DNA of 64,000 bases, taken from NCBI GenBank assembly GCA_051294375.1, contig CM119267.1, positions 4,633,885-4,697,884 on the forward strand, in the 5' to 3' direction. Below, in pieces: positions 33,283 through 44,900 of the stretch (position 1 is the first letter of the stretch; every line of letters starts with the position of its first letter). The position numbers and the translations under genes are program-made. Source of the stretch: Paraspadella gotoi (taxonomy: Eukaryota; Chaetognatha). The notes beneath the pieces were generated by a model, which saw only the letters and a list, made by a program, of their open reading frames with translations, was not told where the DNA came from and did no database searches.

Positions 33283-34355
33283 AGCGAAATTGATGATCGG
33301 CTGTGATCGCCACTCGGCAAGAGGCTTCTTAAAGATGGAAGCCCGAAACCGAGGAAGGCTTGCGCCCAAATTTTAATGACTGAGGAGCGCGAACTTAGTT
33401 TTGCATCCATTCATTACATTCCGCCTCTTTTCATCCTTCGTATCCGCTGTTTTCACGGGGAGAAAAGATCTTTCGGTCAAATTTTATACGATTTTATCCT
33501 TTATTTTGGACTAAAAAATTGTTCTCTTTTTCTCAATTAAATTGTAACGAGGACTTGGCCAGTGAAACTTGGACGCTGATGATTAAGAGGCAACCAATTA
33601 TTTATAAATATTCGTAATTTGATGGTAGAAAAATATTTTCTCGGGAAATTTAACGCTTGTTGAATTGGGTTTGATAAGAAAATTCTACTCCAATGGAATT
33701 CTACTTCCAATGGAAACGTCTTGAGCATCGCTGTTGACGGCATGAAGGGATCACAGGTTTAGATTACTTTGCACTTGCTTTCAGAACGTAAACTAGTCAA
33801 ATCTACATTCCCAGTCATCGTCACACATTTACAAATTTTAGATTTTTTAATGTAAGAATCATCCCCGTATTCTAGTCTCTAGTCGCGTTAGTCGAATAAA
33901 TATTTTCATCTAAATTTATTACTAATCACCAAGAAAATTTTCTAGTAGTGCTATTATTTTTAGGTCAGAATCCCAAAACATTTTTCACCATGCCCATCTT
34001 GACGTAACGGGGAAAATCCATAGTGTACTTTTTTTTTTATCATGATTCCGGGTAATGCGAGTAGTCTCGTTTGTTTGACGTAGAAATTGGTGCCGCCCTG
34101 GGTTCGTTTTGTGCCCTTCTCATTCGCTATTTTACTTTCACAATCGGACGACTGAGTTCACTCTTTTGTGTATTACGTTTTTTCACAACGTCTGTGGTGA
34201 TTCGTTGTTTTAGACGCAAATCTAGTTTTTAAAAAAAATACTATTAATTCGTCCTTGATTGCTTTTTTTTTTTTAACTATTTTTCGTTAAATGTTGCCTT
34301 TTTTTTTCAAAGCTTTTTTCAGAAAATATAGTTTTATATTGAAAAAAAGACGAAG
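33283..34355. other. intergenic region between SLC35F5 and RPS7
   Basis: No gene seen. Near its right end is a pyrimidine-rich acceptor-like site (CTTTTTTCAG near 34320), 35 bases before the RPS7 ATG. It suggests a 5' UTR intron in RPS7, as is usual for ribosomal protein genes. Confidence 0.5.
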
Positions 34356-35204
34356 ATGTATTCAACGTCGGCGAAGATCGTGAAACCGCCGGGAGAGAAA
34401 CCGGACGAGTTCGAACAGTCCATCTCCCAGGCACTGCTCGAGTTGGAGATGAACAGCGATTTGAAGGTGCTCCTCCTCTCGTTTTCCTTGATCGTTTCGT
34501 CGCTCCGATTCATTATCTTTCTCCCCATTAGGCTCAACTGAGGGAATTGCACGTGACGGCGGCCAAGGAGGTGGACGTCGGTGGCGGGCGGAAAGCCATC
34601 GTGGTTTTCGTCCCGGTGCCGCAGTTAAAGCTATACCAGAAAATTCAGACTCGGCTCGTCCGCGAGCTCGAAAAGAAATTTAGCGGCAAGCACGTCGTCT
34701 TCATCGCCCAACGCCGCATCCTTCCGAAGCCGACGAGAAAATCGCGCAACAAACAAAAGCAAAAGAGACCTCGCAGGTAGGAGGGATGACTTGGCAAAAG
34801 TTGGACCTTTAATACAACCCAAAGTGACACCACACTACTCCACACTATTTCTTTTCCTTCTCCATTCAGCCGCACCCTGACAGCCGTCCACTCGGCGATC
34901 CTCGACGACTTGGTTTTCCCCGCCGAGATCGTCGGAAAGCGGATTCGCGTCAAACTCGACGGTTCAAGGATGATGAAGATCTTCTTGGACAAGTCGCAGC
35001 AGACGCAGGTTTGGAACGCCGTTTAATTTCAACGGGCTCCTGAAAACAACAGCCGAAATACGTTATTCCCCTGAGAGAGAGGAATTTATCATGAAATGAC
35101 TTTTTCTTTCCCAGGTCGAACACAAGGTGGAGACCTTCGGCGCCGTCTACAAAAAGTTGACCGGAAAGGACGTCTCCTTCGACTTTCCCGAAATTCTAGT
35201 TTAA
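34356..35204 (+). CDS. RPS7: 40S ribosomal protein S7 (eS7)
   Basis: Small-subunit ribosomal protein of 194 residues, the same length as human RPS7. Exons 34356-34466, 34532-34776, 34870-35008 and 35115-35204 join in phase. Signature blocks are [60 protein letters not shown] and [20 protein letters not shown], with the stop after PEILV. The intron positions within the basic RPRSRT segment and before VEHKVE are typical of animal RPS7 genes. AATAAA lies at 35401. Nothing is odd about it. Confidence 0.97.
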
Positions 35205-35400
35205 AATCCAGATTTACGTTCGACGACAACGGCGGGAGTGGGGAGAAACCGCTTAGCGACCGGGGGGGACACGAGACTCCGACGAGGAATGAAGAAGACA
35301 CTCTCCTCGGAATTCATCTTCGTTATTAGTTTTTTTGTATTTCGGGAAATGCGGTTAAAAACATAATTTTGGGGGTTCTTTTGGTCAATTGTTCAACTAG

Positions 35401-35406
35401 AATAAA
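35401..35406 (+). terminator. poly(A) signal of RPS7
   Basis: AATAAA about 200 bp after the RPS7 stop, in an A/T-rich 3' end. Confidence 0.45.
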
Positions 35407-35599
35407 TTTATTATCCCCTTCGAAAAAGTTGATAAAAATTGTTCAAAAAAATTATGACAGGATAAAATTTTAATTGTCAATCTTTTCCAAGAAAAAAAAA
35501 TATAAAAAAAAAAATTGTTGAAGACATGCATCCGTTGTTTCCGTCTTTGCAGCGTGGATCAAAATAAATATTTTTTTTTTCCGGTGATTTTTTTTTTGT

Positions 35600-35749
35600 C
35601 CACCGGAAAAAAAATTCGTTGTGAAGCCCGTGTGATGTGAAGACCTCGGCGCTCGATTTCGACGAGTGATCCTTGAGCTCGTCGCGGTCTCTGGAGCCGT
35701 AGCTGCCGCTTTACAGCTCACCATCGCCGCTCCGGCTCGACCTTTTGAC
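35600..35749 (+). other. probable noncoding first exon of SPOP
   Basis: GC-richer block ending in a good donor (TTTTGAC|GTAAGTTC at 35750). It lies upstream of the Pro-rich SPOP exon, whose acceptor may be the CTCAG near 36154. Its left boundary is not defined. Confidence 0.4.
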
Positions 35750-36185
35750 GTAAGTTCAGGTCATAGCTTTCAAAAGGGTTGTGATTTGTATAGACTTGGG
35801 CGCGAGATAGGAGATAGGAGATAAGTTTATTTGACCAATGAGTTCCCTGACGAAGTTTCTCGGCCTGTTTCCCCGAAGAAAGTCAACTCGCGAATTTCGA
35901 GTAAAATGAATGGTAGTAGAAATGTCTCATTACGAATTTATTAAAAGATCTACTTCCATTTATAACGTAGACGCTGCGAGCTTCAGTCGACCAAATCCTA
36001 CCGGAGACGAAGCTGTAACTATCCCGTCAGCTTCCGAATGATCCAGCCACCCACGGGGAGTCTTGCCGGCTATCCTTTTCTTTTCGTAGAGGTCGTAAAC
36101 TTTTCGTCCCTTCTCCGCGCGCCGCTGAGGAGACAGGCGACTGTGAAATTCTCAGCTTTCTAATCGGCGTCTCTCTGACGCCGTA

Positions 36186-36546
36186 AGCCCTCTCGGGCCC
36201 CGTCCCTTCCGAACTTGCCCGCCCCGCCGGCGCCCTGGCTGATCCCGGACCCCACCCGTCGTCGGCGTCCCTTCCTCGTCCCATTCCCAATAACGCGCCG
36301 CCGCCGCCACCACAACAGCAGCAGCTTCCACCGCCGCCCCCCAGCGTCCCGGCGGTGGCCGCGCCCGCACCGCCGCCGCCCATCCCCCTGGCAGCCCAGC
36401 CCTCCGTCAATGCGGGGTTGGCGCACCCGCCCCCCGCCGTGGTGCACAATCTGTTGGGGAACAACATCGAGGCGGCGCCCTCTCCGTCGCCCGCCAACCA
36501 CGCCCACCATTTCCACGCCCACGCCGCCATTCACGCTTCCAGTAAC
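36186..36546 (+). other. in-frame Pro/Ala/His-rich open stretch upstream of the SPOP start
   Basis: Contiguous with and in frame with SPOP from the TAA at 36183 to the ATG at 36547. It has no ATG of its own and reads polyproline, a QQQQ run and a His/Ala segment. It could be 5' UTR, an N-terminal extension from a non-AUG start, or coding sequence reached from an upstream exon through the acceptor near 36338. Confidence 0.4.
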
Positions 36547-38370
36547 ATGGCCGCTCCTTCCTCCCGAGCGCCTTCCCCGCCGCCGGGCTCCGGCGACAAC
36601 ACCAGCTGCCCTATCGCCGAGAACTGGTGTTACACTCAAGTCAAAGTTATCAAGTTCTCGTACATGTGGACAATCAATAATTTCAGGCGAGTTTTGGATG
36701 GTTACCATTACCAGGGCCCAGCTCTCAAGTTACTGTAGATGTACATGACTCTTCTCCATCTTCAATTTCAGCTACTGTCAAGAGGAGGGCGAGGTGTTGA
36801 AAAGCTCGACTTTCTCCGCCGGCGCCAACGACAAGATGAAGTGGTGCCTCCGCGTCAACCCAAAGGGCCTCGACGAGGAGAGCAAGGATTATCTCTCGCT
36901 CTACCTCCTCCTCGTCTCTTGCAACAAGTCCGAAGTGCGCGCCAAATTCAAGTTCTCCATCCTCAACGCCAAGAGAGAAGAGACCAAAGCCATGGAGAGT
37001 CAGCGGGCCTATCGTTTCGTGCAGGTAAGGACCAGTGCGGATCTCCGTAAATATGATGTTTTCACCGAAATATAAACGATATAAGAGAAAGAATCCATAA
37101 TCCGTATCTTAGGGCAAAGACTGGGGTTTCAAGAAATTCATCCGGCGAGATTTCCTCTTCGACGAAGCTAATGGACTTCTGCCCGACGACAAACTCACCC
37201 TCTTTTGCGAGGTCTCCGTCGTCGCCGACTCCGTAAACGTTTCCGGACAGACGAGTACCACTCAGGTAAGGAAATACTGCTGTCAATAAACCTACCAATC
37301 TAACAATCAAGCCACCAACAATCTATTACTTCTCCAGTTCAAGGTCCCCGAATGTCGTCTCTCCGATGACCTGGGCGTCCTCTGGGAACATTCCCGTTTT
37401 TCCGATGTCATCCTCTGCGTGCAGGGGAGAGAGTTTCAGGCTCACAAGGCCATTCTCGCCGCTCGTTCCCCCGTCTTTAACGCCATGTTCGAGCACGAGA
37501 TGGAGGAAAAAAAGGCGAGTCTTTTATTTTCTTTGTATTATTTTTTCATCCATTTTACGACAGTCGTTTTATTTAATAGTTCAATTTATTTTATGTCTCC
37601 TTCCGAAGGCAAATCGCGTGGAGATCAACGACGTTGACCACGAAGTACTTCGCGAGATGCTTCGGTTTATCTACACCGGTAAAGCCCCGAATCTAGACAA
37701 GATGGCCGACGATCTTCTCGCCGCCGCCGATAAATATGCCTTAGAGCGACTTAAAGTAAGCACATTGCTGATATTCTGATAGTCGTGTTGACTATTCGTC
37801 TTTAATGAAATTGGTACAACCAATAAGTTATCATTCAGCTACGTATCTTGTCCCTCACTTTAGACAGGCTATGGTTAACAAGATAAAGGCTCTCTCCCAA
37901 TCTTGTTTATTCACTCTCAGAGTACCTGACTTTCCTATCAATGAATGTTATTTGTCACTAATTCGACGTTGATCAATCGTCATCCATCCGTCCTTATTCT
38001 TCCATCACACCTCAGGTGATGTGCGAAGAGGCTCTGTGTTCCAATCTATCGGTGGACAACGTTGCGGAGGTTCTCATTCTGGCGGATTTGCACTCGGCGA
38101 GTCAGCTCAAGACGCAGGCCATAGATTTTATCAACAGCCACGCGACGGAAGTCATGGACACTTCGGGCTGGAAGCAGATGGTCATGTCTCAACCATCCCT
38201 CGTCGCCGACGCCTTCCGCGCTCTGGCCACTCAACAGGTACTGTAGGAAAAAGTCCAGTTTTTCGGTGTGGTTTCTTATTTATATTCCACGTGATAAATT
38301 AACCCAATATTTCTTTCCTTGCCAGTCGCCTCCGATCGGCCCACCGCGAAAGAGAATCAAACAATCGTGA
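36547..38370 (+). CDS. SPOP: speckle-type POZ protein, CUL3 substrate adaptor
   Basis: MATH-BTB-BACK adaptor that brings substrates (such as Gli factors in other animals) to the CUL3 ubiquitin ligase, normally in the nucleus. Seven exons give 378 residues: 36547-36686, 36772-37024, 37113-37265, 37338-37514, 37609-37755, 38016-38237 and 38326-38370. The MATH domain includes [40 protein letters not shown] and [14 protein letters not shown]. The BTB domain includes [20 protein letters not shown] and [20 protein letters not shown]. The C-terminus is a basic nuclear signal (PPRKRIKQS). Two introns use a GC donor (AG|GCGAGT after 36686 and 37514). The ATG at 36547 gives the human-like N-terminus, but the frame stays open about 120 codons upstream. 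Confidence 0.96.
37806..37975. repeat. hairpin-ended dispersed repeat, diverged copy in a SPOP intron
   Basis: Begins TGAAATTGGTACAACCAATA at 37805 and shares ACTTTAGACAGGC and CCTGACTTTCCTATCAATGA with the copies at 29.9 and 49.9 kb. Confidence 0.7.
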
Positions 38371-40498
38371 CGCGATTAGCTGCTCTACCCTCGTCTTTTT
38401 ATCATTGCGTGTCCGTTTTCTTTCCAGAAAGCCGCGCCTACTCTAATCTGGGGAACTCGCGCACGTTTTGTACAAAAAAAAAAAAAATAATAAAACAAAA
38501 ACAAATTTCAATTTTTTTCCTTTCTAAATTGGAAGAATGTCTTGGCGTGGATTAAACGTCGCGGTGTTTCGCGTCTCCGCTTATCTCAGTCAGTGAAATC
38601 ATGTGATCTTTTTCCTCTACCCAAATTCTTTTTTGCTTGCCGAAAGTCGATGTGTCCGAGTACTAAATCGTACCGAGGCAAGTCAATATTGAACCAATAA
38701 TTGCTATTTGAAAGCTGTGAAAGTGCAAAGAAGTTAGGATAGCTGGCGATTCTAATTTATAAGTATATATATAAGAAAATGAAAAATAAACTTAACATTT
38801 GTTTAAATTGATTTCAACACTTTTTTTAAAAATAAGTTTTCAAAAATTTGGTATTTATTTGGTATTATTTATTATTATTAGATATTTATTAAAATAACTT
38901 CTGTCAATTCTCAAACGCGACAAAAAGAAAGGAAGCGATATCATACTTAATTTTTGAATCACGAGCTATTGAAACTAAGGTATATATGTAAAAAAGTTAA
39001 ACTTAAAAGTTTTACTTGGCTAATTCTGACCGAAAGCTTTAAATACATTTTAAATAGCAAGCTAATGTTTCTCTTCCAACAATCAACAAACTAACTTTTA
39101 TCGTCTGTGTTGCGTCTATTTGTAAATACGTGAATGAATTAGGATTTCTGTGCTCCTTTCCCCTAGGACCCTTATAAGGTTATATGGGACATTCCAGGAA
39201 CCTCAACATTCAACAATTTAGAAATCCTCCATTTTGAAGCTCATTTTTGTTTTCTATTATTGAATTAATTTCTTGTCCAATGTCCATCCCTTGATAAATA
39301 GGGGTTTGTCCATGTGATTTATTTTCTTTGTCTCAACTCGTTGAGTTTGACTTGATGTAGTTGCAATAATTCGCACGAAGGCTTTAATCTCAAGACCTGA
39401 TAATCATGAGTTTTTTAGAGCATGATATAAATTAATAGTTAGGATGACATGCTGTAGGATAGGTGAAATTCTAAAATTTGATTGTTTTTGATCATTAAAC
39501 CATAATTATATGGTATGTTATTTTAGCATACCCTTTAGCGTAGTATTGATAAGTCAAATTAATGATTAACTTCCAGTTTGACAATGTGATATACGCATTA
39601 AATTCAGTTTTCACGATATTGTAATTATTCGATTCCCTTGAAAAAGTGCGTTCAAATAAAACAAATAGGCATAAGTTAAAATGAAATACAGCTAACTAGG
39701 AATCTTAATGATTGATTGAAAATGATTAGCAAGAAAAATTATTTCAAGTTTTGATTTTTGTAAATTATTAATAATATTTGTTATACATAGATAACTCTAT
39801 CTACCTATTGATTCAATTATTGAAACGCACACTTCCCGAATCATCGCTGACCATTTCTCAAACAAAGGGAGGAGCCCTGTATGGTGCCCCAACCTCCTCC
39901 CCCCCCCTGATCCCGCCAACCGCGAAAGGCCATAATTTGTCTTTTCTCTTCCTCTCATCGTCATCATCATCGTCGTCGCCTTCGACTTGGTTTTCCAACC
40001 CCCGCTCTTCCTCCCGGCTCCTCTTCCTCGCTCTTCTCCCTCTCGCCCCTTACCTTCGAGTGCATCCTCCTCTTTAGCCTCCTCGCGCCCTCTGCCGAGA
40101 GTCGGCGAAACATTAGAAGATGGAAATATAGTAAAGAGTTGATGGCGGGACGCTGCTGCTCTCTCTTTATTTCTCTGTCAGAATTTTGCTTACAAATACT
40201 TTTTCATTTTATACTAAGCCAGTTTGTTTTGGTTTCAAATATTTTTTTTGCGAAAGTGATGAGTGAAATTTATAATTAGAAGCTCATTATTTTTCTTGGC
40301 AACTTTTCCGGCGTCTTCGTGACTGCGTTGTTTTAACGTTCCACTACATGAATTTTTTTCTTTCTCTTTCTTTCCGTCAAAACTATATAATACAGTATAT
40401 GTAATGTATTTCTTATTTTTGTCTCATTATAGAAAATCACTTAAACGATGACATTTGATTAATAAGTTCATAAAACTTACCGCCTTCCCATTTTCAAG
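38371..40498. other. intergenic region between SPOP and the BUBR1-like gene
   Basis: AT-rich. The only GC-richer patch (39850-40080) is a CT/TCC-rich stretch whose open frames look compositional. The sequence CCCATTTTCAAG directly before the BUBR1 ATG resembles a 3' splice site. Confidence 0.5.
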
Positions 40499-41815
40499 AT
40501 GAGCGCGTCCGAGGAAGCGACGGTCCCCGCCGGCGAAATGCCTTCCGACGACGTCTTTTCCGCGGAAGGCGCCGCCGCTTGGGAACTGAGCAAGGAGAAC
40601 GTGATTCCGCTTCGCAGCGGGCGCCGGGTCGCCTCGCTCAACGAGGCCGTCGCTCGCGACTCCTTAACCCAAGACGCGCGTCTGCGAGAAGAGCGACACC
40701 AGTTCGAGTCCGAGCTCCGCGCCATCGATCCCAAGAAGCCCGACAACTCCCGACTCTTGGACGTGTGGCATCGATACGTGACGTGGACGGAACAATCCTT
40801 CGCCAGTGGGAAGGAACTGCCCGAGATCCTCCAGCGCAGTCTTCAAGCTTTTCCCCGCGAGTCCGGCGACATGGCCGAAGTGGCCGAAGACCCAAAATAC
40901 GTTGATTTGTGGATGAAGATGGCGGATGCTCGTGAAGACCCGCTCGAGATCTTCGCCTTTATGTACTCCAAGAAAATAGGAAAGACCGTCGCTGCCTTTT
41001 ACGAGCGCTGGGCTTTCTATCTGGAGGATGAGGGAAACTTCAAGAAAGCTTCGGCGGTTTTGTTGAAAGGCATCTCCAACGAAGCCGCGCCCATGGAGCA
41101 CTTATCCAAACTCAAGGCCGATCTGGAGATTCGAGTCGCGCGCGGTCTGAGGAAGGGAGTCGCCGACATGGCGATCGACGAGGACGACGGCGGCATGCTG
41201 CGCGCAACACTCGGCGAATTGAGAGGTGTTGGAAAGCATAAAGCGGCGCCCAATGTTCGAGTGGGTCCTCAGGCGCAGAAGCCCAGCGCTCGGCGCGGGA
41301 TGAACTTCGCGTCCAACGCTAAGACCTCGTCCTCCTCTACCCCCAACGTCCCTTCTTCCTCTTCCTTTCGAATTTTCTCCGACGATAACTCTTATCAAGA
41401 CTCCCTCACGGAAAATCCCTACAACGCCAATCCCATGAGCGCCGGTCGGGCCAAAGAGAACGTCCAGAAACCCGTGGCGTGGAATAAGGTCAAGGCCAAA
41501 CAAAAGGCCTCAACCCTTCCCTCCACGCCGATCACCCCTTGCTTCGACATTCACGTCGACGACGACGCCATGTTGCCTCCTCCCGACACCCCGGCCAAGA
41601 CTATCATCGACATGACGCATTCCAGGCCGCTGAGCACTAAGAAAATGCCCAAGGAGCCGATGAAGCCTTTGGAGTTTCTGGAGGCCCCGCCGGCGGAGGA
41701 TAAAGAGCGATTGATGTTCCGACGGGATAAGGTTTATCAGGGTTTGGAGGAGTTTAGTTTCGAAGAGATTCGCGCCGAGATGTGGAAGCGAAAAGCCGAT
41801 ATGGTGCCTTCCTAA
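40499..41815 (+). CDS. BUB1B: BUBR1/Mad3-type spindle checkpoint protein without a kinase domain, intronless
   Basis: Mitotic checkpoint complex subunit that inhibits APC/C-Cdc20. It is a 438-residue single-exon protein. A first KEN box (ELSKENVIPL, residues 32-34) precedes a Mad3/BUB1 TPR domain (about 55-210; LLDVWHRYVTWTEQSF, YVDLWMKMADAREDPLEIF, AAFYERWAFYLEDEGNFKKA). ABBA-type motifs follow at 290-295 (FRIFSD) and possibly 349-354 (FDIHVD). A second KEN box is at 319-321. A BUB3-binding GLEBS motif (YQGLEEFSFEEIRAEMWKRK) sits at the extreme C-terminus. Human BUBR1 is about 1050 residues with a C-terminal kinase-like domain; here the frame ends cleanly after GLEBS. This is therefore the Mad3 architecture found in yeasts and several animal lineages. 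No introns. A separate BUB1 kinase elsewhere in the genome is expected. Confidence 0.93.
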   Translation: MSASEEATVPAGEMPSDDVFSAEGAAAWELSKENVIPLRSGRRVASLNEAVARDSLTQDARLREERHQFESELRAIDPKKPDNSRLLDVWHRYVTWTEQSFASGKELPEILQRSLQAFPRESGDMAEVAEDPKYVDLWMKMADAREDPLEIFAFMYSKKIGKTVAAFYERWAFYLEDEGNFKKASAVLLKGISNEAAPMEHLSKLKADLEIRVARGLRKGVADMAIDEDDGGMLRATLGELRGVGKHKAAPNVRVGPQAQKPSARRGMNFASNAKTSSSSTPNVPSSSSFRIFSDDNSYQDSLTENPYNANPMSAGRAKENVQKPVAWNKVKAKQKASTLPSTPITPCFDIHVDDDAMLPPPDTPAKTIIDMTHSRPLSTKKMPKEPMKPLEFLEAPPAEDKERLMFRRDKVYQGLEEFSFEEIRAEMWKRKADMVPS

Positions 41816-41994
41816 TTGTTTTTTTTGGAACTATTACTGTTTTATTGGTTATTCAGCCATTTTGTTATACTTATGAAAATTTGCAAAATTACTTGTTTCA
41901 CTATCTTATATTTTATGAAGGTTTTACTATTTAATCTATATTATTGTACTCTCGTATCTTTTACAGGTTGTTGTTATATAAAAATACAAACAAA

Positions 41995-44900
41995 ATGTCG
42001 CACTTTCTCAAAACTACTTGCGGCAAAAAACTAGGGGGTGCTCTAGTTTCCAAATCACGAGACGCGACTCCCGCCCGAATCCTCTGCTTCGCGTGCCGAT
42101 CCCGAACGTGTTCTCCGCCGTCGCGCGGTCACGCGACCACGCCCCCATATCTCGCGTCGTTGCGAATCGCACGACGCGGACTCCCCTCGTCGTCTCGATC
42201 TCTCTCCGCCTTTCGATTAAGCGACGGAAGCTTCGATCATTCTTTATCCCCATCGGCGAATAAAATGTGCGCGCGCCATTTTTCCGAATCGTCTAATTCG
42301 GACGATCCGGGATTTCGACCCGAAACGCCTCCCCCTCCCGGTAGAGTTTTCACCGTCTGTCTCTCCGCGCTCATTATTATAAGTTGAATGGATTCGTTTT
42401 CTTCTCAGGCGGAATGGGCGGCTCCGGGAGTAACGGCGGTCAGGGACCCAACGTTCTGGCCCTGAGTCCCATGACTGTCCCGGATTATTTCCCGTTCGTC
42501 CCGATTCTCCCAGTTTCCCGCAATCCCGTTTTTCCAAAGTTCATCAGAATGTTCGAAATTTCCAACCCGTTCCTCATCAACCTGATTCGAAGAAAGGTGA
42601 GGATTTTTTATCTCTAAGAAACTGGTAGCTAAATTGTTTTTCGCATTCTATCATTAGGATTGTTTTTTTATTTTTCAATATTCTCTCATGTTCCCTCTCA
42701 GGTTCGCTTGGGTCATCCCTATGCCGGAGTTTTCCTTAAAAAGGACGAGGCCAACGAGTCAGAGGTGGTCACGTCTTTGGACGACGTTTACCACACCGGC
42801 ACCTTCGTTCAAATCCACGAGTTGCAGGATATGGGCGATCGTCTTCGACTCATCGTTTTGGCTCACAGGAGAATAACGGTAGGTTCGATTTGATTGATAA
42901 ATACTCATTTTTTCCCCGTTGCTATGACGACATCGATCTTCCCTTAGATCCTTAACGTTTACGACGAAGAGAAGCAGGAGAAAACGGATTTGGAGCGTGC
43001 TCAGGCCGAGATTGAACGACAGCAGCAGCAGCAGCAGCAACAACAACAACCGCCACCAGATGGATACATCTCTCGGCTCAAGACGCGGTACAGGTTGCTC
43101 TCTTCTTGTCCGAAACTGTTTTCTGCTGTTTTTCGTTTCCCCTGCTTCGCTAATGACCTGCTTGGTACAGGGGTATCCGTAAAAGCGCGCGCCAACCCGA
43201 GGTCGACCGAGAAACAGTCACTGAGAGCCCCGTCGTCCCTGGTTAGTCATGAGAAATATTTTCATTTCCGCTTACTTTTTTGTTTATTACAAATTAAAAT
43301 TAATTAAAAAAATGTTTCAAACTTTCAAAAAATATTTTTACATAACTTATAGCCGTCGATTCCGTCGAATCTCCCGTCGATGCTACCTTCGTTTCTACTC
43401 CCCTCGACGCGGCCGAGACCGAGGCCTCTCCGGACGCTTCTCAAGAATCAACCGGAGCCGCCGACGAATTTAAGCCCATTTTAATGGTCGAGACTGAAAA
43501 TTATGACCACGAAAATTACGCGTATACCGACGAAGTGAAAGCCGTGACCAGCGAGGTCGTCAAGACTATCAGGGACATTATCTCCCTCAATCCTTTTTAT
43601 CGGGAGTCGGTCGCGCAGATGATTCAAGTTCGTTAGCTTTAAAGGATAACAAAGGATCTTGTTTTTCAATTTTTAACTCGCTCACGAGCCGATCGTTCGT
43701 CCCGCAGGCGGGTCAACGCTTTATCGACAATCCCGTTTACCTCTCCGACCTGGGCGCGGCTCTCACTAGTGCCGAGCCTCAAGAACTACAATCCGTCTTG
43801 GAAGAGCGCGTCATACCCGAGAGATTGCTCTTTGTTCTCAACCTTTTGAAGAAGGAATACCAGATGAGCATGCTGCAGCAGAAGATCGGTAAAGAGGTCG
43901 AGGAGAAAGTCAAGACGCAGCATCGAAAGCACATGCTGCACGAGCAGCTCAAAGTCATCAAGAAGGAACTCGGGATCGAAAAGGACGACAAGGACGCCAT
44001 CGCCGAAAAGTTTCGCGCTCGGCTCGAAGGAGGAGTCGTTCCGAAGCACGTCGAAGACGTCCTGGAGGAGGAGTTGAACAAGTTGGCCGTGCTAGACAAT
44101 CACAGGTATGGAACCGATATATATATTTTAATATATTTTATATATATAATACAATTATGTATATATTATACATAAAAACAGTAATGTAAATGAGTATTTT
44201 CAAATGTAACAATCTTAGAGTAAATCGTTCAATGTTTACACTTACAGTTCCGAGTTCAACGTGTCTCGTAACTATCTGGACTGGCTGACTTCGATTCCTT
44301 GGGGAAAAACCTCCAAGGAGAGTCTGGACTTGGACGTGGCCAGCCAAATATTAGACGAAGATCACTACGGGATGGACGATGTCAAAAAGAGAATATTAGA
44401 GTTTATCGCCGTCAGTCAGTTGAAAGGTATTGGCCGAGAATACTGAATATTTTTCCCTTTTGTTTTACTTTTCTGGCAAACTTTAATCTTTACCCCTCTC
44501 TCCAGGAACGACCCAAGGCAAGATCCTCTGTTTCCACGGTCCCCCCGGCGTCGGAAAAACCTCCATCGCTCGCTCGATCGCCAAAGCGTTAAACCGCGAA
44601 TACTTTCGCTTTTCCGTGGGCGGAATGAGCGACGTCTCGGAGATTAAGGGTTCCTTACTTTTTCTGTTGTTTACGTTTAACCGATTTGAGTCGAATCCAA
44701 TATGATCGTTTTCCTCCAGGACATCGACGCACCTATGTCGGCGCCATGCCCGGCAAGATGATCCAGTGTTTGAAGAAGACGAAGACTGAAAATCCCCTGG
44801 TTCTCATCGACGAGATCGACAAGCTGGGTCGGGGTTGGCAAGGAGACCCAGCCTCCGCTCTGTTGGAGTTACTCGACCCTGAACAGAACGCCAATTTTCT

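Noticed and set aside
39778-40077. Plus-strand Ser-rich frame before the BUBR1-like gene
   Set aside because: Derived from a TCATCATCG/CTTCCTC-rich stretch; no conserved segment.
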